From Aquanectria penicillioides (taxonomy: Eukaryota > Ascomycota > Sordariomycetes > Hypocreales > Nectriaceae), in assembly GCA_003415625.1 (NCBI GenBank), contig PYIU01000008.1, forward strand, positions 2,046,001 through 2,110,000: 64,000 nt of DNA. The letters are read 5' to 3'. The notes under the pieces are model-generated. The model did no database searches, was not told the origin of the DNA, and saw only the letters and a list, made by a program, of their open reading frames with translations. Position 1 is the stretch's first letter. Each line of letters begins with the position of its first letter. This document shows, piece by piece, positions 14,020 to 26,684 of this stretch. The position numbers were made by a program, and so were the translations under genes.

Positions 14020-16421
14020 TATAATTATAACTATAACTATAATAGTTTATATATACTATAAGCCTATTATAGTTTCTATATTAATACTTATATAAATACT
14101 AAAACATTAAGCTAGCTGCACTAAAGTAAAGGGTATTAAGCTATCCTTAAAGGCAGTATATAATTTACCTTACTCTATATATATTATATAGATAGCAAAA
14201 GATAAAAAGAAGGGTCTATATTAAAACTAAACTAATAAATTATATCTTTCTATTATAACTTTAAATAGCTAATAGCAATAAATACTAAAGTTAATAGCTA
14301 TACTATTTATACCTATATATATAAGCTATATAAGCTATTGCTATACTTAATAAAGGCTAATGCTTAAATATTAATAATAGCTTTATAAAAGGGAATAGCT
14401 ATAGTAAGTACTTTTAAGTTTTAATTTAAGTTTATTATTAATATAGTCTATTAAATAAAAGAGCTTTAGTAATTAAAGGTTAAGGCTATTTAAGCTAAAA
14501 GAAAGGCAATTTAAGTATACTTTTAAGCTATATTTATAGTTTTAACTATAAGTTTTAATATTAATTAGCTCTATAAGCTAATTAATAAAATTAATTATAT
14601 AGCTATAGCTTTTAAAAGCTTAATAGCTATATTGCTTTCTTTAATTAAGGGGGCTAAAACTACTTAAAAATAAATAGTATTAAAGGGCAATAGTAGCAAT
14701 AAATTAAATTAATCCTAATATAGATTTATATTAGCTAATATTAATAATAAATACTAAAGTTTAATATAACTCCTTAAGTAATAGCTTAAGCTTAAATAGA
14801 GCTAAAAAGGGATTAAAGTAAAAGGGGCTTAAAAATAAAAAGAAAAATAATAAAGAAAATAGTAAAAAAAATAAAATAAATCTTATATCTTTTAAAGAGA
14901 ATATAAACTTAAAGTAAGTAATATTACTAAAATAAATAAATATAAATTAAATATAGTAATAAATAAAGATTAAGTTTAAAATAAAGGTAAAGTAAAGATC
15001 TAGCTATTAAAAGGGGTAGGCTTTAGTATATTATTTATATAATAAGTTAGTTTTTTCCCTTTTTTAAAGAGGGTTTTTTTAAGTATATTAATTTCCCTTT
15101 TAATAAAAGGGTTAAAGTACTTAAATAAAAAAGTTATTAAAAGGTAAAAGCAATATATAAATAGATATATTTTAAACTAAATATAGCTTAATAGCTAGCT
15201 TATAGTGCAATATAATATATAAATAGGCTAGCTATTTAATAAAGTAATATATAATTTAGGCTTTAAATAAATATTACTTAAGCTTAAAGAAATTATAAAA
15301 TAAATTAAATAAAGATTTCCTTTAGCTTAAGTAAAATAAGCAATATAATATAATATAGCTAACTATTTTAATAGTATTTTTATATTAGCATTAAGGTATA
15401 CTTACTTTAAGGACTTTTTTTTAGAAAAGGAATCCTTAAAGCTTAATATATTTTATTTATATTTAAATAAATAAAAAGCTTTTATATTTTTTAAGTTTTT
15501 TATAAAGGCAAATAGTTTTCTTTTTTATATAAAATAAAAAGACTTTAATTACTTTTATTTTATTATTTATATAATATTTATAAGACTTATATTTAATGTA
15601 TTTTTATTAATGCCTTTAATTAATTAATATTTAATTTTTAATTAACTTTTAATTCTTTTTATATTTTTATTAAAAAGCTAATTAATTAGCTATTTATTAT
15701 ATTTTTATATTAATTTATACTAAAGGCTATTATAATAATAGTAATAAATGTATTATATTATTAATATAGCTATAAAAAAAATAAGTTTTTTAATACTTTA
15801 GGCTTAAAGCTAGCCTTAAAATTAAATAAATTATTTATTAAAATATATATTAAATAAAAAGATTTTAAGCTTACTTTTTAATAATTTAATTAAAATAGCC
15901 TTATAGCCTCCCCTTATAATATAAAGGACTTAAATCTATTTAATAAATAAAGCTTTAATAATCCCTTTTAAATTTTTACCTTTTTTTATTAAAAAATAAT
16001 ATATATTAATACTATAGGCAATTATAAACTTAATTATATATATATATATATTATATAGACAGCCTTAAGGTTTACTTTTTATATACTTACTATAAAGGCA
16101 GTAAGGGCCTGCCTTTAGTACTTAAGTTTTCCTTTAAGCTTAAAGATATATAGGCTTTAAAGTAGCTTTTTATATAGCTATAATTTAAAGAAATAGTATA
16201 ATTTCTATAGTTAAATTATATTATAAATAAAGGTTAATTAAACTTAATGCCTTTAGTATTAATAGAAAAAATAAAGAAGTTAAGCTTTAATAGATTTAAA
16301 GGTTATATTATTAATAAAGGCCTAAAATATATATACTATTTATATAGCTTTAAGTTAAACTTAAGTCTTTATTATATCTTTTTTAAATATAAATATATTT
16401 ATATTATTAATAAATTTAATT
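13400..16421 (-). mobile_element. LINE copy 3, 3' half (split by nested LINE)
   Basis: A minus-strand LINE begins with its tail at about 13,400 (a T-rich run, then AATACTTTATAGATC) and runs through the 3' region and the ORF2 C-terminus to the RT active site. There it is cut by the plus-strand LINE at 16,422-23,037. The rest continues at 23,038. The two parts sum to about 6.6 kb, so the element was full length before it was interrupted. The antisense Lys/Asn-rich run in this copy (14,825-14,875) is eight codons shorter than in the others. Confidence 0.85.
16411..16421. repeat. 11-bp target site duplication, left
   Basis: TAAATTTAATT here is repeated at 23,038-23,048, immediately after the (AATA)n tail of the nested LINE. 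The uninterrupted equivalent in copy 2 (near 9,072-9,082) has the motif once. The site falls within the RT active-site codons of copy 3. Confidence 0.85.
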
Positions 16422-16620
16422 TATAACTCTACCCTTAAACTCACAACTGCTTACAGCCATCCCAAACCACCTCTAAAATATCTAAAACTATAATCAATCG
16501 ATTCCTTATGCTAGGCTACCCCTAAATACAATAGCGCATTAAGAGCATAGCGCTAATACTATAGCCCTTTCAATAGTTATTAATTTAAAAAGATATAGCA
16601 TTAAAAACAGCTAATACAAC

Positions 16621-18050
16621 CCCCTTTCTACTGCCAGCCAATATAGTAATATATCTAAAATAAATAAAGCAATAAAAGCTAATAAAAGCCTTATAATTAA
16701 TAAAGATAAAAAAGCCTATAAAGCTATTATTAAGATTATTCTATCTTACTTCCTTAAAGCAGTTTAAAAGGTATTTTAAACCTATATTAATGTATATAAA
16801 ATACACTTTTACTCCCCCTTTAAGATTAATATAATCCCTAAAGAAAGACTTATTAATAAAATCACTATTGCTATAATAACTACTATTATTATAGCAATAA
16901 TAGCTACTTTAATTAATTTAAGCCCTTTTTCTCCTTAATTAATATAATAGTTTTATATATTAGTTCTTTTATATAGCTTTATACTTATAAATACTAAAAT
17001 TAATAAATATATAATATATAGCTATATTAAATATAAGATTACTATTTATATTAAAAATGCCTTTAAAAATATTAAAAACTATACTTTAATAGAAATTATA
17101 TAAGCAGTAAATTAAGCCTATAGCAATTTCTATATAGTTATAATATATTGCCTTTTTAATAAAGATATAGTTCTTACCTTTCTTACCTTAAAATAAACTA
17201 AAGCCTTTTATAAAAAAGAATAAATAATTACTGCATTTAGGAATAATGCCCTTTTAGCTTCTTTAATTTTTACTATTTTAATAAAAGGAATTTAAATTAA
17301 ATCTATTCTTAATAATATAAATAAACTTATTAAAATTATTAATAATACTAATACCTTAAGAGTTAATAAGGTAAAGCCTATTTAAGCCTAAAATAGTATT
17401 ATAATAAAAATAAACTTAATCCTTTATATTCTATTAATTAAAGAAGCTAATAGTCTATATAATAATAGGCTATTTTTTAATGCTAAACTTTATAATTGTA
17501 AACCCTTTAATAAAGGATTAAAACTTACTTAATGCTTTTAATACTATAAGTATAGCTATATTATAAGAAACTACTAATTTACCTTAATCTATAGCTAATA
17601 TAATAGCTTAATATATAATAATTACTTTATTAAAAAAGGAGAAATCCCTTACTATTGCACTCTATATTATAGAGACTATTTAGCCTAAAGCTATATTTAT
17701 TTTATAGTAAAAAAGCACTAAATCTATATAAAAGAAAAATACTATAAATAACTAATAAAATATAAAGAATATACCTTAATATAGTAAAACATCCCTTATA
17801 TACAATAAAATAGCTTCTTTAGGAACTCTCTCTTTATAGCTCCCCTCCCTACTAAAAGAGTTAGCTAACCCTTAAGCTCTATAAATAAATAATACTATAC
17901 TTTATCTAATACTTCCCCTTTCTTTAGTGCCTATACCCTATTGCTATTATCTATTAAATTAACCCCTTTATTTATATTTAATTAATATAGATTCTATTTT
18001 AAAATATATATTATTGCCTTAAATTAATCTATTAAGTGCTATATATCTAT
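16621..18050 (+). pseudogene. LINE ORF1 (gag-like RNA-binding protein), RIP-degraded
   Basis: One frame reads from about 16,621 with only TAA/TAG interruptions. Two zinc knuckles lie near the C-terminus. The first is C-x2-C-x4-H-x4-C at 17,533-17,574, where the codons TGC, TAC, TAT, TAC stand for Cys, Cys, His, Cys after RIP; the sequence around it de-RIPs to CFQCYKYGHIARNC. A second C-x2-C...H...C group follows at 17,590-17,625. Just upstream is a region resembling the domain before the knuckles in fungal LINE ORF1 proteins. The product would coat the element's RNA. The start is not certain because the 5' region is mutated. ORF2 follows in a different frame. Confidence 0.8.
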
Positions 18051-18059
18051 AATAAATAT

Positions 18060-21000
18060 AATATAATTGCACTTTTAGAACTAATTAAAAACTAAAGGAT
18101 TAATACTTTAGTAAACCCTAAAAGATTAAACTATACTATAATTTATTACTTAAGCTATATAGCTCTTTATATATATAAATAATATAGACTAAAAACCTAA
18201 ACCTATTAGGCTAAGGAAGACTAAATTAATATTAATTTTAATTACTATTATATAAGAATAATTGCAGTATATAACCCCTTAAAAGGCAAAGAAAACTTAA
18301 GAGCAATATATACTTTAGCTAGCCTTACTTTAGCCCTTTAAATAATTATAGTTAAAGACTTTAATTTATATTATTTAATTTAGGACTACTATAATAAAAC
18401 CACTTTATATAGCTTAATCTTTTTAATAGAAATATAATAGCTAAATATAGCTTTAATAACTCTCTATAAAATAGTAACTTAAAAAGTAAGCAATACTAAA
18501 AATAGTACTTTTAATTTAGTTTAGGCCTTAAAGAATAGCTATACTATCTATTTAGGCCTTAATTATAATTTAAATAGCTTTAACTATATTCTATAATAAA
18601 TATATATTAGGCTCTCTATAAATATATTGCCTTTCTTTCTATTAGACCTTTAGCTTATAGTATTTAATTAATATATAATAAACCCTAAAAAGGCTAAACT
18701 TAAAATATAAATTACTTTCTGCTAAACTCTTAATAAAATAACTTTTATATAATAGTTAAAATAGGCAATTAAATAGCTAATCTAAAAACTGCATTAAATT
18801 GCTTAATATATTACTTTAATATAAAGGCAATTTAGGCCTAATTATAATAATTAATAGGACTAGCCTATTATAAAGGCTATTTATTAACTTAAATAAATAT
18901 AAAGATGTATATAATATAATAGTATAATAGCTAATTGGCTAGAATTATAAGAAGTAGGCAATAAGCAAAAGGCTTATATAGTTAGGGCTAGGCAAGTGGC
19001 TTAATATAATACTTTATTTAAAGCTAAAATAAAAAAAGGTATAGATAGCTAAAAGAAACTTTAGAACTTAAAAAGATAGATATAACTTTAAAGCAGTATT
19101 GCTTTAGCCTTACTATAGCTCCCTTCCTTTAACTGCCTTAAGTAAGATTCCCTAGCTATAAGCTATACTAAAAAGGCAATTATATTAATAAAATGCTTTT
19201 TCTTTAAACTTTAGGTAGATAATTAAAATATTAAACCTATTATAATAGACCTTATAATATAACCTATAAATATAGATTAAATGCTATAAAATGCTAAGAA
19301 CCTAATATAAAACTGCATTAAACTCTATAAATTAGTATATTTACTCTTTAAAATTTAGTTATAAAAAGCTTTTAGTAGTAATAGATTCCCTACTGGCTTC
19401 CTTAAAGCATATAGCAAGCCCTTTCTAAAAGCCTTTATTACTATTACTAATGCAAGCATTGCATTTAAGCACTTTTTATATTATTTTTGCTATATAATTA
19501 CTACTATTATTTCTAAATTAAATAAAATAATAGCTTAAAAATATATATTATTTAAATAGAAATCTATTTCCCTTTTTAGCATTATTAATAAAGTAATAAA
19601 GTTAATAATAATCTAGTAAATAGTAATAGTAACTAAAAACCTAAATATACTCCTTAATAGTTAAATAAAGAATAGGCCTTAAAGGTCTATTAAGCTTGCC
19701 CTTATAGTTATAGTAAAAGCAGTATATATAGTATAGGCCTATAGTAGAATAGCATTGCTCCTTTAATTAAACTTTACTATAGCCTTTAATTTAATTGACT
19801 ATAAGAGGCTTATTGCTACCCTTTATAATTAAGGCTATTTATAATAGTTATTAGTTTAGCTTTTTAGCTATCTATTTAAGCATTTAATATACCTTTAGTT
19901 TAATAATAAGTCTTTTAAACCTTATAGTATTAAAGCTAAAGTTCTATAGAAATTGCTACTCTTTTTTATTCTCTTTATTCTATTTATATTAGGGCTTTAT
20001 ATAGCACTTAATAAAGTCCCTAAAATTATAGTAATTAGATTTACTAATAATATAAATATACTTATATTTAAAAGAAATGCAATAAAGATTTAGGCCTAAC
20101 TTAAAACTATATAAATAGTATATATATTTTAGGCCTTTATTAATAGTATAACCTTTAAATCTATTAAAGCCTAGCTCCTTTATTTCTTCTATTAATATTA
20201 AGGGCATTAAATTTAATTAACTCTTATCTATAATATAATCTAACTGTAAGAATTATACTATTTCCTTAAATTATAGCTATATAGAAAACTGCTTTAGGGC
20301 CTATATATCTTTAAGCTTAAAGGAAAACTTAAGTGCTAAAAGCAGGCCCTTACTGCCTTTATAGCAAGTATATAGAGAGTAAACCTTAAGGCTGCCTATA
20401 TAATATATATATATATAATTAAATCTATAATTGCTTATAGCGCTAATATATACTATTTTTTAATAAAAAAAGGCAGTAATCTAAAAGGGATTGCTAAAGC
20501 TCTATTAATTAAATAGACTTAAGCCCTTTATACTATTAAAGAAGGCTATAAAGCTACTTTAATTAAACTATTAAAAAGCAAGCTTAAAATCCCTCTATTA
20601 AATATATACTTTAATAAATAATTTACTTAATTCTAAAGCTAGCTTTAAACTTAAGGCATTAAAAGACTTATTTTCTTTATAATTGCATTAATAATATATT
20701 AAATCTATTATTGCTATTATAATGGCCCTTAATGTAAATTAATATAAAAATATAAAAAGTAGTTTATTAATTAACTCTTTAATAAAGAATATAAAAAAAA
20801 CTAAAAGTTAATTAAAAATTAAGTATTAATTAACTAAAGGCATTAATAGAAATAAGCTAAATATAAGTCTTATAAATAGTGCATTAATAATAAAATAAAG
20901 GCAGCTAAAATCTTTTTACTTTATATAAAAAAGAAGACTATTTGCTTATATAAAGGACTTAAAAAGTATAAAAGCTTTTTACTTACCTAAATGCAAATAG

Positions 21001-21290
21001 AATATATTAAACTTTAAGGTTTCCTTTTTTAAAAAAAGGTCCTTAAGGTAAGTATACCCTAATGCTAATATAAAGATGCTATTAAAATAGTTAGCTATAT
21101 TATACTATACTGCCTGCTTTACTTAAGTTAAAAGGAAACTTTATTTAATTTACTTTATAATCTCCTTAAACTTAAGTAATATCTATTTAAAGCCTAAATT
21201 ATATATTACTTTATTAAATAGCTAGCCTATTTATATATTATACTATACTATAAGCTAGCTATTAAGCTATATTTAGTTTAAAATATATTT
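18060..21290 (+). pseudogene. LINE ORF2 (endonuclease + reverse transcriptase), RIP-degraded
   Basis: Three landmarks fall in the same frame over 2.8 kb. At 18,351-18,383 a block reads V-K-D-F-N-L-Y-Y-L-I-stop and de-RIPs to the AP-endonuclease motif (G/K)DFNLHHPIW. At 20,031-20,057 the RT active site reads V-I-R-F-T-N-N-I-N, from a FADD-type motif, preceded near 19,940-19,980 by the degraded QGSPLSPILF block. At 21,063-21,113 lies the C-terminal C-x-C-x8-H-x4-C motif (TGC, TAT, TAT, TGC). The order endonuclease, RT, C-terminal Cys motif is that of fungal Tad1-type LINEs. The protein nicks DNA and reverse transcribes at the nick. Both active-site Asp codons are now Asn and many stops are present, so it is inactive. 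The exact start and end are estimates. Confidence 0.85.
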
Positions 21291-21394
21291 ACTTTTATAT
21301 TACCTTTACCTTTTAGTAACTTTTTTATTTAAGCGCTTTAACCTTTTTATTAAAAGGGAAATTAATGCATTTAGAAAAACCCCTTTTAAAAGGG

Positions 21395-22020
21395 GGAAAA
21401 AACTAGCCTATTATATAAATAATATACTAAAGCCTGCCCTTTTTAATAGCTAAATTTTTACTTTAGCTTTATTTAAACCCTACCTTTATTTATTGCTATA
21501 TTTAATTTATATTTGCCTATTTTAGTAATACTATTTACTTTAAGTCTATATTCTTTTTAAAAGATATAAAATCTATTTTATTTTCTTTATTATCTCTTTT
21601 TTTATTCTTTTCTTTATTATTTTTTCCTTTATTCCCTTTATCCTTAAGCCCTCTTTACTTTAATCCCCTTTTAGCTTTACTTAAGCTTAAGCTATTACTT
21701 AAGGAGTTATACTAAACTTTAGTCTTTACTATTAATATTAGCTAATATAAACCTATATTAAGACTAATACTATTTATTGCTATTATTACTTTTAAGTGCT
21801 ATTTATCTTTAAATAGCCTTAGCCCCCTTAATTAAAGAAGGCAATATAGCCATTAAGCTTTTAAGAGCTATAGCTATATAGTTAACTCTATTGATTAACT
21901 TATAGAGCTAATTAGCATTAAGATCTATAGTTAGGACTATAGGTATGGCTTAAAAGCGCACTTAAGTTACTTTCCTTTTAGCTTAAATAGCCTTAGCCCC
22001 TAACTGCTAAAGCTTCTCTT
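21395..22020 (-). pseudogene. Candidate antisense reading frame in LINE 3' region, nested copy
   Basis: This is the counterpart of 7,090-7,700. The Lys/Asn-rich run lies at about 21,579-21,653 on the minus strand and is 25 codons long, as in two other copies. The frame is opposite to ORF1 and ORF2. Function is unknown, and it may be non-coding. Confidence 0.25.
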
Positions 22021-22433
22021 TCTATAATTTATATTAGTATTATACCTATAGTAAAATTAAACTAAGCTATACTTACTATAGCTATCCCCTTCTATAAAGC
22101 TATTATTAATATATAGGCATTAGCCTCTATTAAGTATAGCAGTAGCTTATATAGCTTATATATATAGGTATAAGCTATATAGCTGCTAGCCTTAATATCT
22201 ATTAATAGTTAGTTTCTTATAGCTATAAGGGATAGAAACTATATATTAATTTAGTTTTAATATAAATTATTCTCTTTATCTTTTGCTATTTATATAATAT
22301 ACATAAAATAGAGTAGATCCTATACTGCCCTTAGGGTTAGTGCAGCACCCCCTACCCTAATGCAGCTAGCTTAATATTTTAGTATTTACTAATATTAATA
22401 AAAATACTATCTATAGCTGCATTAAATATATAC

Positions 22434-22435
<2 letters not shown>

Positions 22436-22496
<61 letters not shown>
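22436..22496. repeat. (TTA)n microsatellite of the LINE 3' region
   Basis: About 20 TTA/ATT units at the position shared by all copies of the element. Confidence 0.9.
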
Positions 22497-22497
<1 letters not shown>

Positions 22498-22711
22498 GTT
22501 ATTATCTTTAGCTATATATAATTAATATAGAATAGCAATAAAAATAGCAATTAGTGCTTATATAAGTTAAATATTCTATATAAATAATGCATTAATAAAG
22601 TATATACTTAAAGGCAATAGAAAGCTTTTATAAAGATATATAAAAAAGAAAGAAAAGAAAAGAAATTAAGTATGCCTATAAAGATTAAGAAATAATAATA
22701 ATAGCACTTAA

Positions 22712-22742
22712 ATAGCTAGTAGCTAGCTAGCTGCTAGCTAAT
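22712..22742. repeat. Imperfect palindrome in the LINE 3' region
   Basis: Repeated AGCTAGC units make a nearly self-complementary 31-bp stretch (ATAGCTAGTAGC...GCTAGCTAAT). The same palindrome is at about 6,382-6,412, 13,046-13,080 and 31,785-31,815 in other copies. It lies about 30 bases 5' of the stem-loop at 22,770-22,805. Confidence 0.6.
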
Positions 22743-22769
22743 AGCGCTAAAATAGCACTTTACTCCCTA

Positions 22770-22805
22770 TAATAGGCCTATAATATAGGCAATTTAGGCC
22801 TATTA
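22770..22805. repeat. Stem-loop in the LINE 3' region, nested copy
   Basis: TAATAGGCCTA (22,770-22,780) pairs with TAGGCCTATTA (22,795-22,805). Compared with copy 2, both arms have changed together (C to T in one, G to A in the other). That keeps the pairing and is also what RIP on both strands would give. Confidence 0.55.
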
Positions 22806-23037
22806 TAAGCCTTACTTTTACCTTACTTACTAACCCTATAATTAGGTAAATAGAATATTTTAGTAATAGCACTAAACTAACTTTTAATTTAATGCTTTTC
22901 TATAGGGGATCTGCATTAAGTTCAATATTATATTAAATAAAGGTTTTTATTCTATTAGTATAGTTTTTTTCTTTATTTATATAGTATAGAAGCACTATTT
23001 ACCTTATAGGTCTATAGAGTATTAATAAATAAATAAA

Positions 23038-26000
23038 TAAATTTAATTATTATAATTTTAAGGACTTCTTAAAGTATTATATAAAGCCTTAATATAAATA
23101 AAATAAAGAGAATAAAAAAGAATAGCAATTTTTATAAAACTCTTACTTTAATGCTATAGGGTTTAAAGGATTTACTATTAAACTAAAGGTATATTAAATG
23201 CTTAAATAAATAGCTAAAAAGCTAGATTAATAATTACTATAAATAGCCTTAATTATAAAAAATAATAATAAACTTTTTATAGTTAATTAAATTAAAGGCT
23301 ATAATAAAGTTTAATTAAAAAAGCAATACTATTTTACTATAGGCCTATATTATATATATTACTTTTATTATAATTATAAAGGCTAGCTTAATAAACCTTT
23401 AAAGTCTATTCTATATTTAACTATTAAAAAGTATATTTAGGTTTTTAGCTATTACTACTATTTATTAGGCTATTATTAACTCTATTACTTTATTAATAAT
23501 ACTAAAAAGAGAGATAAATCTTTATTTAAATACTATATATTTTTAAGCTATTATTTTATTAAGTTTAAAAATAATTATAGCAATTATATAGTAAAAGCAA
23601 TATAAAAAATGCTTAAATATAATATTTATATTAATAATAATAATAAAGGCTTTTAAAAAGGGCTTACTATATACTTTAAAAAAGCTAATAAAAAATCTAT
23701 TACTACTAAAAGCTTTTTATAATTAAATTTTAAAGAGTAAATAGGCTAATTTATAAAGTTTAATATAGTTTTATATTAAGTTTTTAGCATTTTATAGTAT
23801 TTAATTTATATTTAATAGTTATATTATAAGGTTTATTATAATAGATTTAATATTTTAGTTATTTATTTAAGGCTTAAAAAAAAAGCATTCTATTAATATA
23901 ATTGCCTTTTTAATATAGCTTATAGCTAAAAAATCTTACTTAAGGCAATTAAAGGGAAAGAGCTATAAAGGGGCTAAAGCAATATTACTTTAGAGTTATA
24001 TCTATCTCTTTAAGTTTTAAAGTTTCTTTTAGCTATTAATGCCTTTTTTTATTTTAGCTTTAAATAAAATATTGCATTAAGCTATATATTTAGCCTTAAT
24101 TATATAAGCCTTTTATTTATTGCTTACTTTTTGCAGTTTTAGCTAATTAACTATTATACTATTATATTATATATATCTTTATGCTTATTTAAATTAATAA
24201 ATAGCCTTTATAATAGGCTAGTCCTATTAATTATTGCAATTAAGCTTAAGTTACCTTTATATTAAAGTAGTATATTAAGCAATTTAATACAATCTTTAAG
24301 TTAGCTATTTAATTACCTCTTTTAGCTATTATATAAAGGTTATTTTACCTAAAGTTTAATAAAGGGTAATTTATACTTTAAGTTTAGCTTTCTTAAAGTT
24401 TATTATATATTAATTAAATACTATAGGCTAAAGATTTAATAAAAAAGAAAGTAATATATCTATAAAGAACTTAATATATATTTACTATAAAATATAATTA
24501 AAGCTATTTAAATTATAATTAAGGCCTAAATAAATAATATAGCTATTCTTTAAGGCTTAAGCTAAATTAAAAGTATTATTTTTAATATTACTTACTTTTT
24601 AAGTTATAGTTTTATAAAGGATTATTAAAGCTATATTTAATTATTGCATTTTTATTAAAAAGATTAGGCTATATAAAGTAGTTTTATTATAGCAATTTTA
24701 TATTAAATAGTATAGATTAAAGTCTTTAATTATAATTATTTTAAAGGCTAAAATAAGATTAGCTAAAGTATATATTGCCCTTAAGTCTTTTTTACTTTTT
24801 AAAAGATTATATACTATAATTATTTTTATATAATAGTATTTAAAATTAAAATTAATTTAATCTTTTTTTATTTAATAGATTTAAGTCTTTAGTCTATATT
24901 ATTTATATATATAAAAAGCTATATAGCTTAAGTAATAGATTATAATATAGTTTAATCTTTTAGAGTTTATTAAAGCATTAATTCTTTAGTTTTTAGCTAA
25001 TTCTAAAAGTGCAATTATATTATATTTATTATAAATATATAGTATTTAATAGATTAATTTAAGGCAATAGTATATATTTTAAAATAAAATCTATATTAAT
25101 TAAATATAAATAAAGAGGTTAATTTAATAAATAGTAGCAATAAAGTATAGACACTAAAGGAAAGAAAAGTATTAAATAAAGTATAGCACTATTTATTTAT
25201 AGAGCCTAAAGGTTAGCTAACTCTTTTAATAAAGAGAAAAGCTATAAAAAGGGAGTTTTTAAAGAAGCTATTTTATTATATATAAAGAATATTTTATTAT
25301 ACTAAAGTATATTTTTTATATTTTATTAATTATTTATAGTATTCTTCTTTTATATAGGTTTAGTGCTTTTTTACTATAAAATAAATATAGCTTTAGGCTA
25401 AATAATCCTTATAGCAAAAGGTATAGTAATAAAGGATTTCTTCTTTTTTAATAAAGCAATTATTATATATTAAGCTACTATATTAGCTATAAGTTAAAGT
25501 AAATTAATAGTTTTTTATAATATAGCTATATTTATAGTATTAAAAGCATTAAATAAGTTTTAATCCTTTATTAAAGGGTATATAATTATAAAGTTTAATA
25601 TTAAAAAGTAGCCTATTATTATATAAACTATTAGCTTCTTTAATAAATATAAAGAATTAGGTTTATTTTTATTATAATGCTATTATAGGCTTAAATAGGC
25701 TTTACTTTATTAATCCATAAGGTATTAGTATTATTAATAGTTTTAATAAATATATTTATATTATTAAAAATAGATTTAATTTAAATTCCTTTTATTAAAA
25801 TAGTAAAAATAAAAAAAGTAAAAAGGGCATTATTCTTAAATATAATAGCTATTTATTCTTTTTTATAAAAGGCTTTAGCCTATTTTAAGGTAAAAAAGGT
25901 AAAAACTATATTTTTATTAAAAAGGCAATATATTGCAATTATATAAAAGTTACTATAAGCTTAATTTACTATTTATATAGTTTCTATTAAAATATAGTTT

Positions 26001-26655
26001 TTAATATCTTTAAGGGCATCTTTAATATAAATAATAACTTTATACTTAATATAGCTATATATTATATATTTATTAATTTTAATATTTATAAATATAAAGC
26101 TATATAAAAGAACTAATATATAAAATTGCTATATTAACTAAAAAGAAAAAAAGCTTAAATTAGCTAAAATAGCTATTACTATTATAGTAATAGCAATTAT
26201 TATAGTAATAGTAATTTTATTAATAAATCTCTTTTTAAAGGTTATATTAATCTTAAAGAGGGAATAAAAGTATGCCTTATATATATTAATATAGATTTAA
26301 AATACCTTTTAAACTACTTTAAAGAGATAAAATAAAATAATTTTAGTAATAGTTTTATAGGCTTCTTTATCTTTATTAATTATAAGGCTTCTATTAGCTT
26401 TTATTGCTTTATTTGCTTTAGGTATATTGCTATATTAGCTAATAATAAAAATAGGGTTATATTAGCTGTTTTTAATGCTATATCTTTTTAAATTAATAAC
26501 TATTAAAAGGGCTATAGTATTAGCATTATGCTCTTAATGCACTATTATATTTAGGGGTAACTTAATATAAGGGATCGATTAATTGTATTTTTAAATATTT
26601 TAAAAGTAGTTTAAAATAGCTGCAAGCAGTTATAAGTCTAAGGGCAAAGATTAAT
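23038..26655 (-). mobile_element. LINE copy 3, 5' half (after the nested LINE)
   Basis: The interrupted minus-strand LINE resumes with the second TAAATTTAATT and continues through the RT fingers, the endonuclease (GDFN equivalent near 24,710-24,740), ORF1 (knuckle region near 25,512-25,555) and the 5' end at about 26,655. With 13,400-16,421 it makes one full-length element. Confidence 0.85.
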
Positions 26656-26684
26656 TATAAATATTAAGTATATAAATAAATTTA
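26656..26684. other. Short unassigned junction
   Basis: Some 30 bases of A/T sequence between the 5' end of LINE copy 3 and the start of recognisable homology of the next LINE fragment. No feature is visible. Confidence 0.4.

Larger units (their letters stand above)
16422..23037 (+). mobile_element. Full-length Tad1-type LINE, youngest-looking copy
   Basis: A complete plus-strand element of 6,616 bp with an 11-bp target duplication, inserted into copy 3. Layout: a short 5' region with unusually many surviving CA and TG dinucleotides, ORF1 (frame of 16,621), ORF2 (about 18,060-21,290), then about 1.7 kb of 3' region with a (TTA)n tract, a palindrome, a stem-loop and an (AATA)n tail. Endonuclease, RT and C-terminal motifs are all in one frame, so the copy seems to carry point mutations but few indels. 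Placement in the Tad1 clade rests on the ORF1 knuckles, the GDFN and FADD motifs and the C-terminal cysteine motif together. No RNase H signature was recognised. Confidence 0.9.

Noticed and set aside
20725..21000. RNase H domain in LINE ORF2
   Set aside because: The gap between the RT thumb and the C-terminal Cys motif is short and no T-D-G-S-like block was found.
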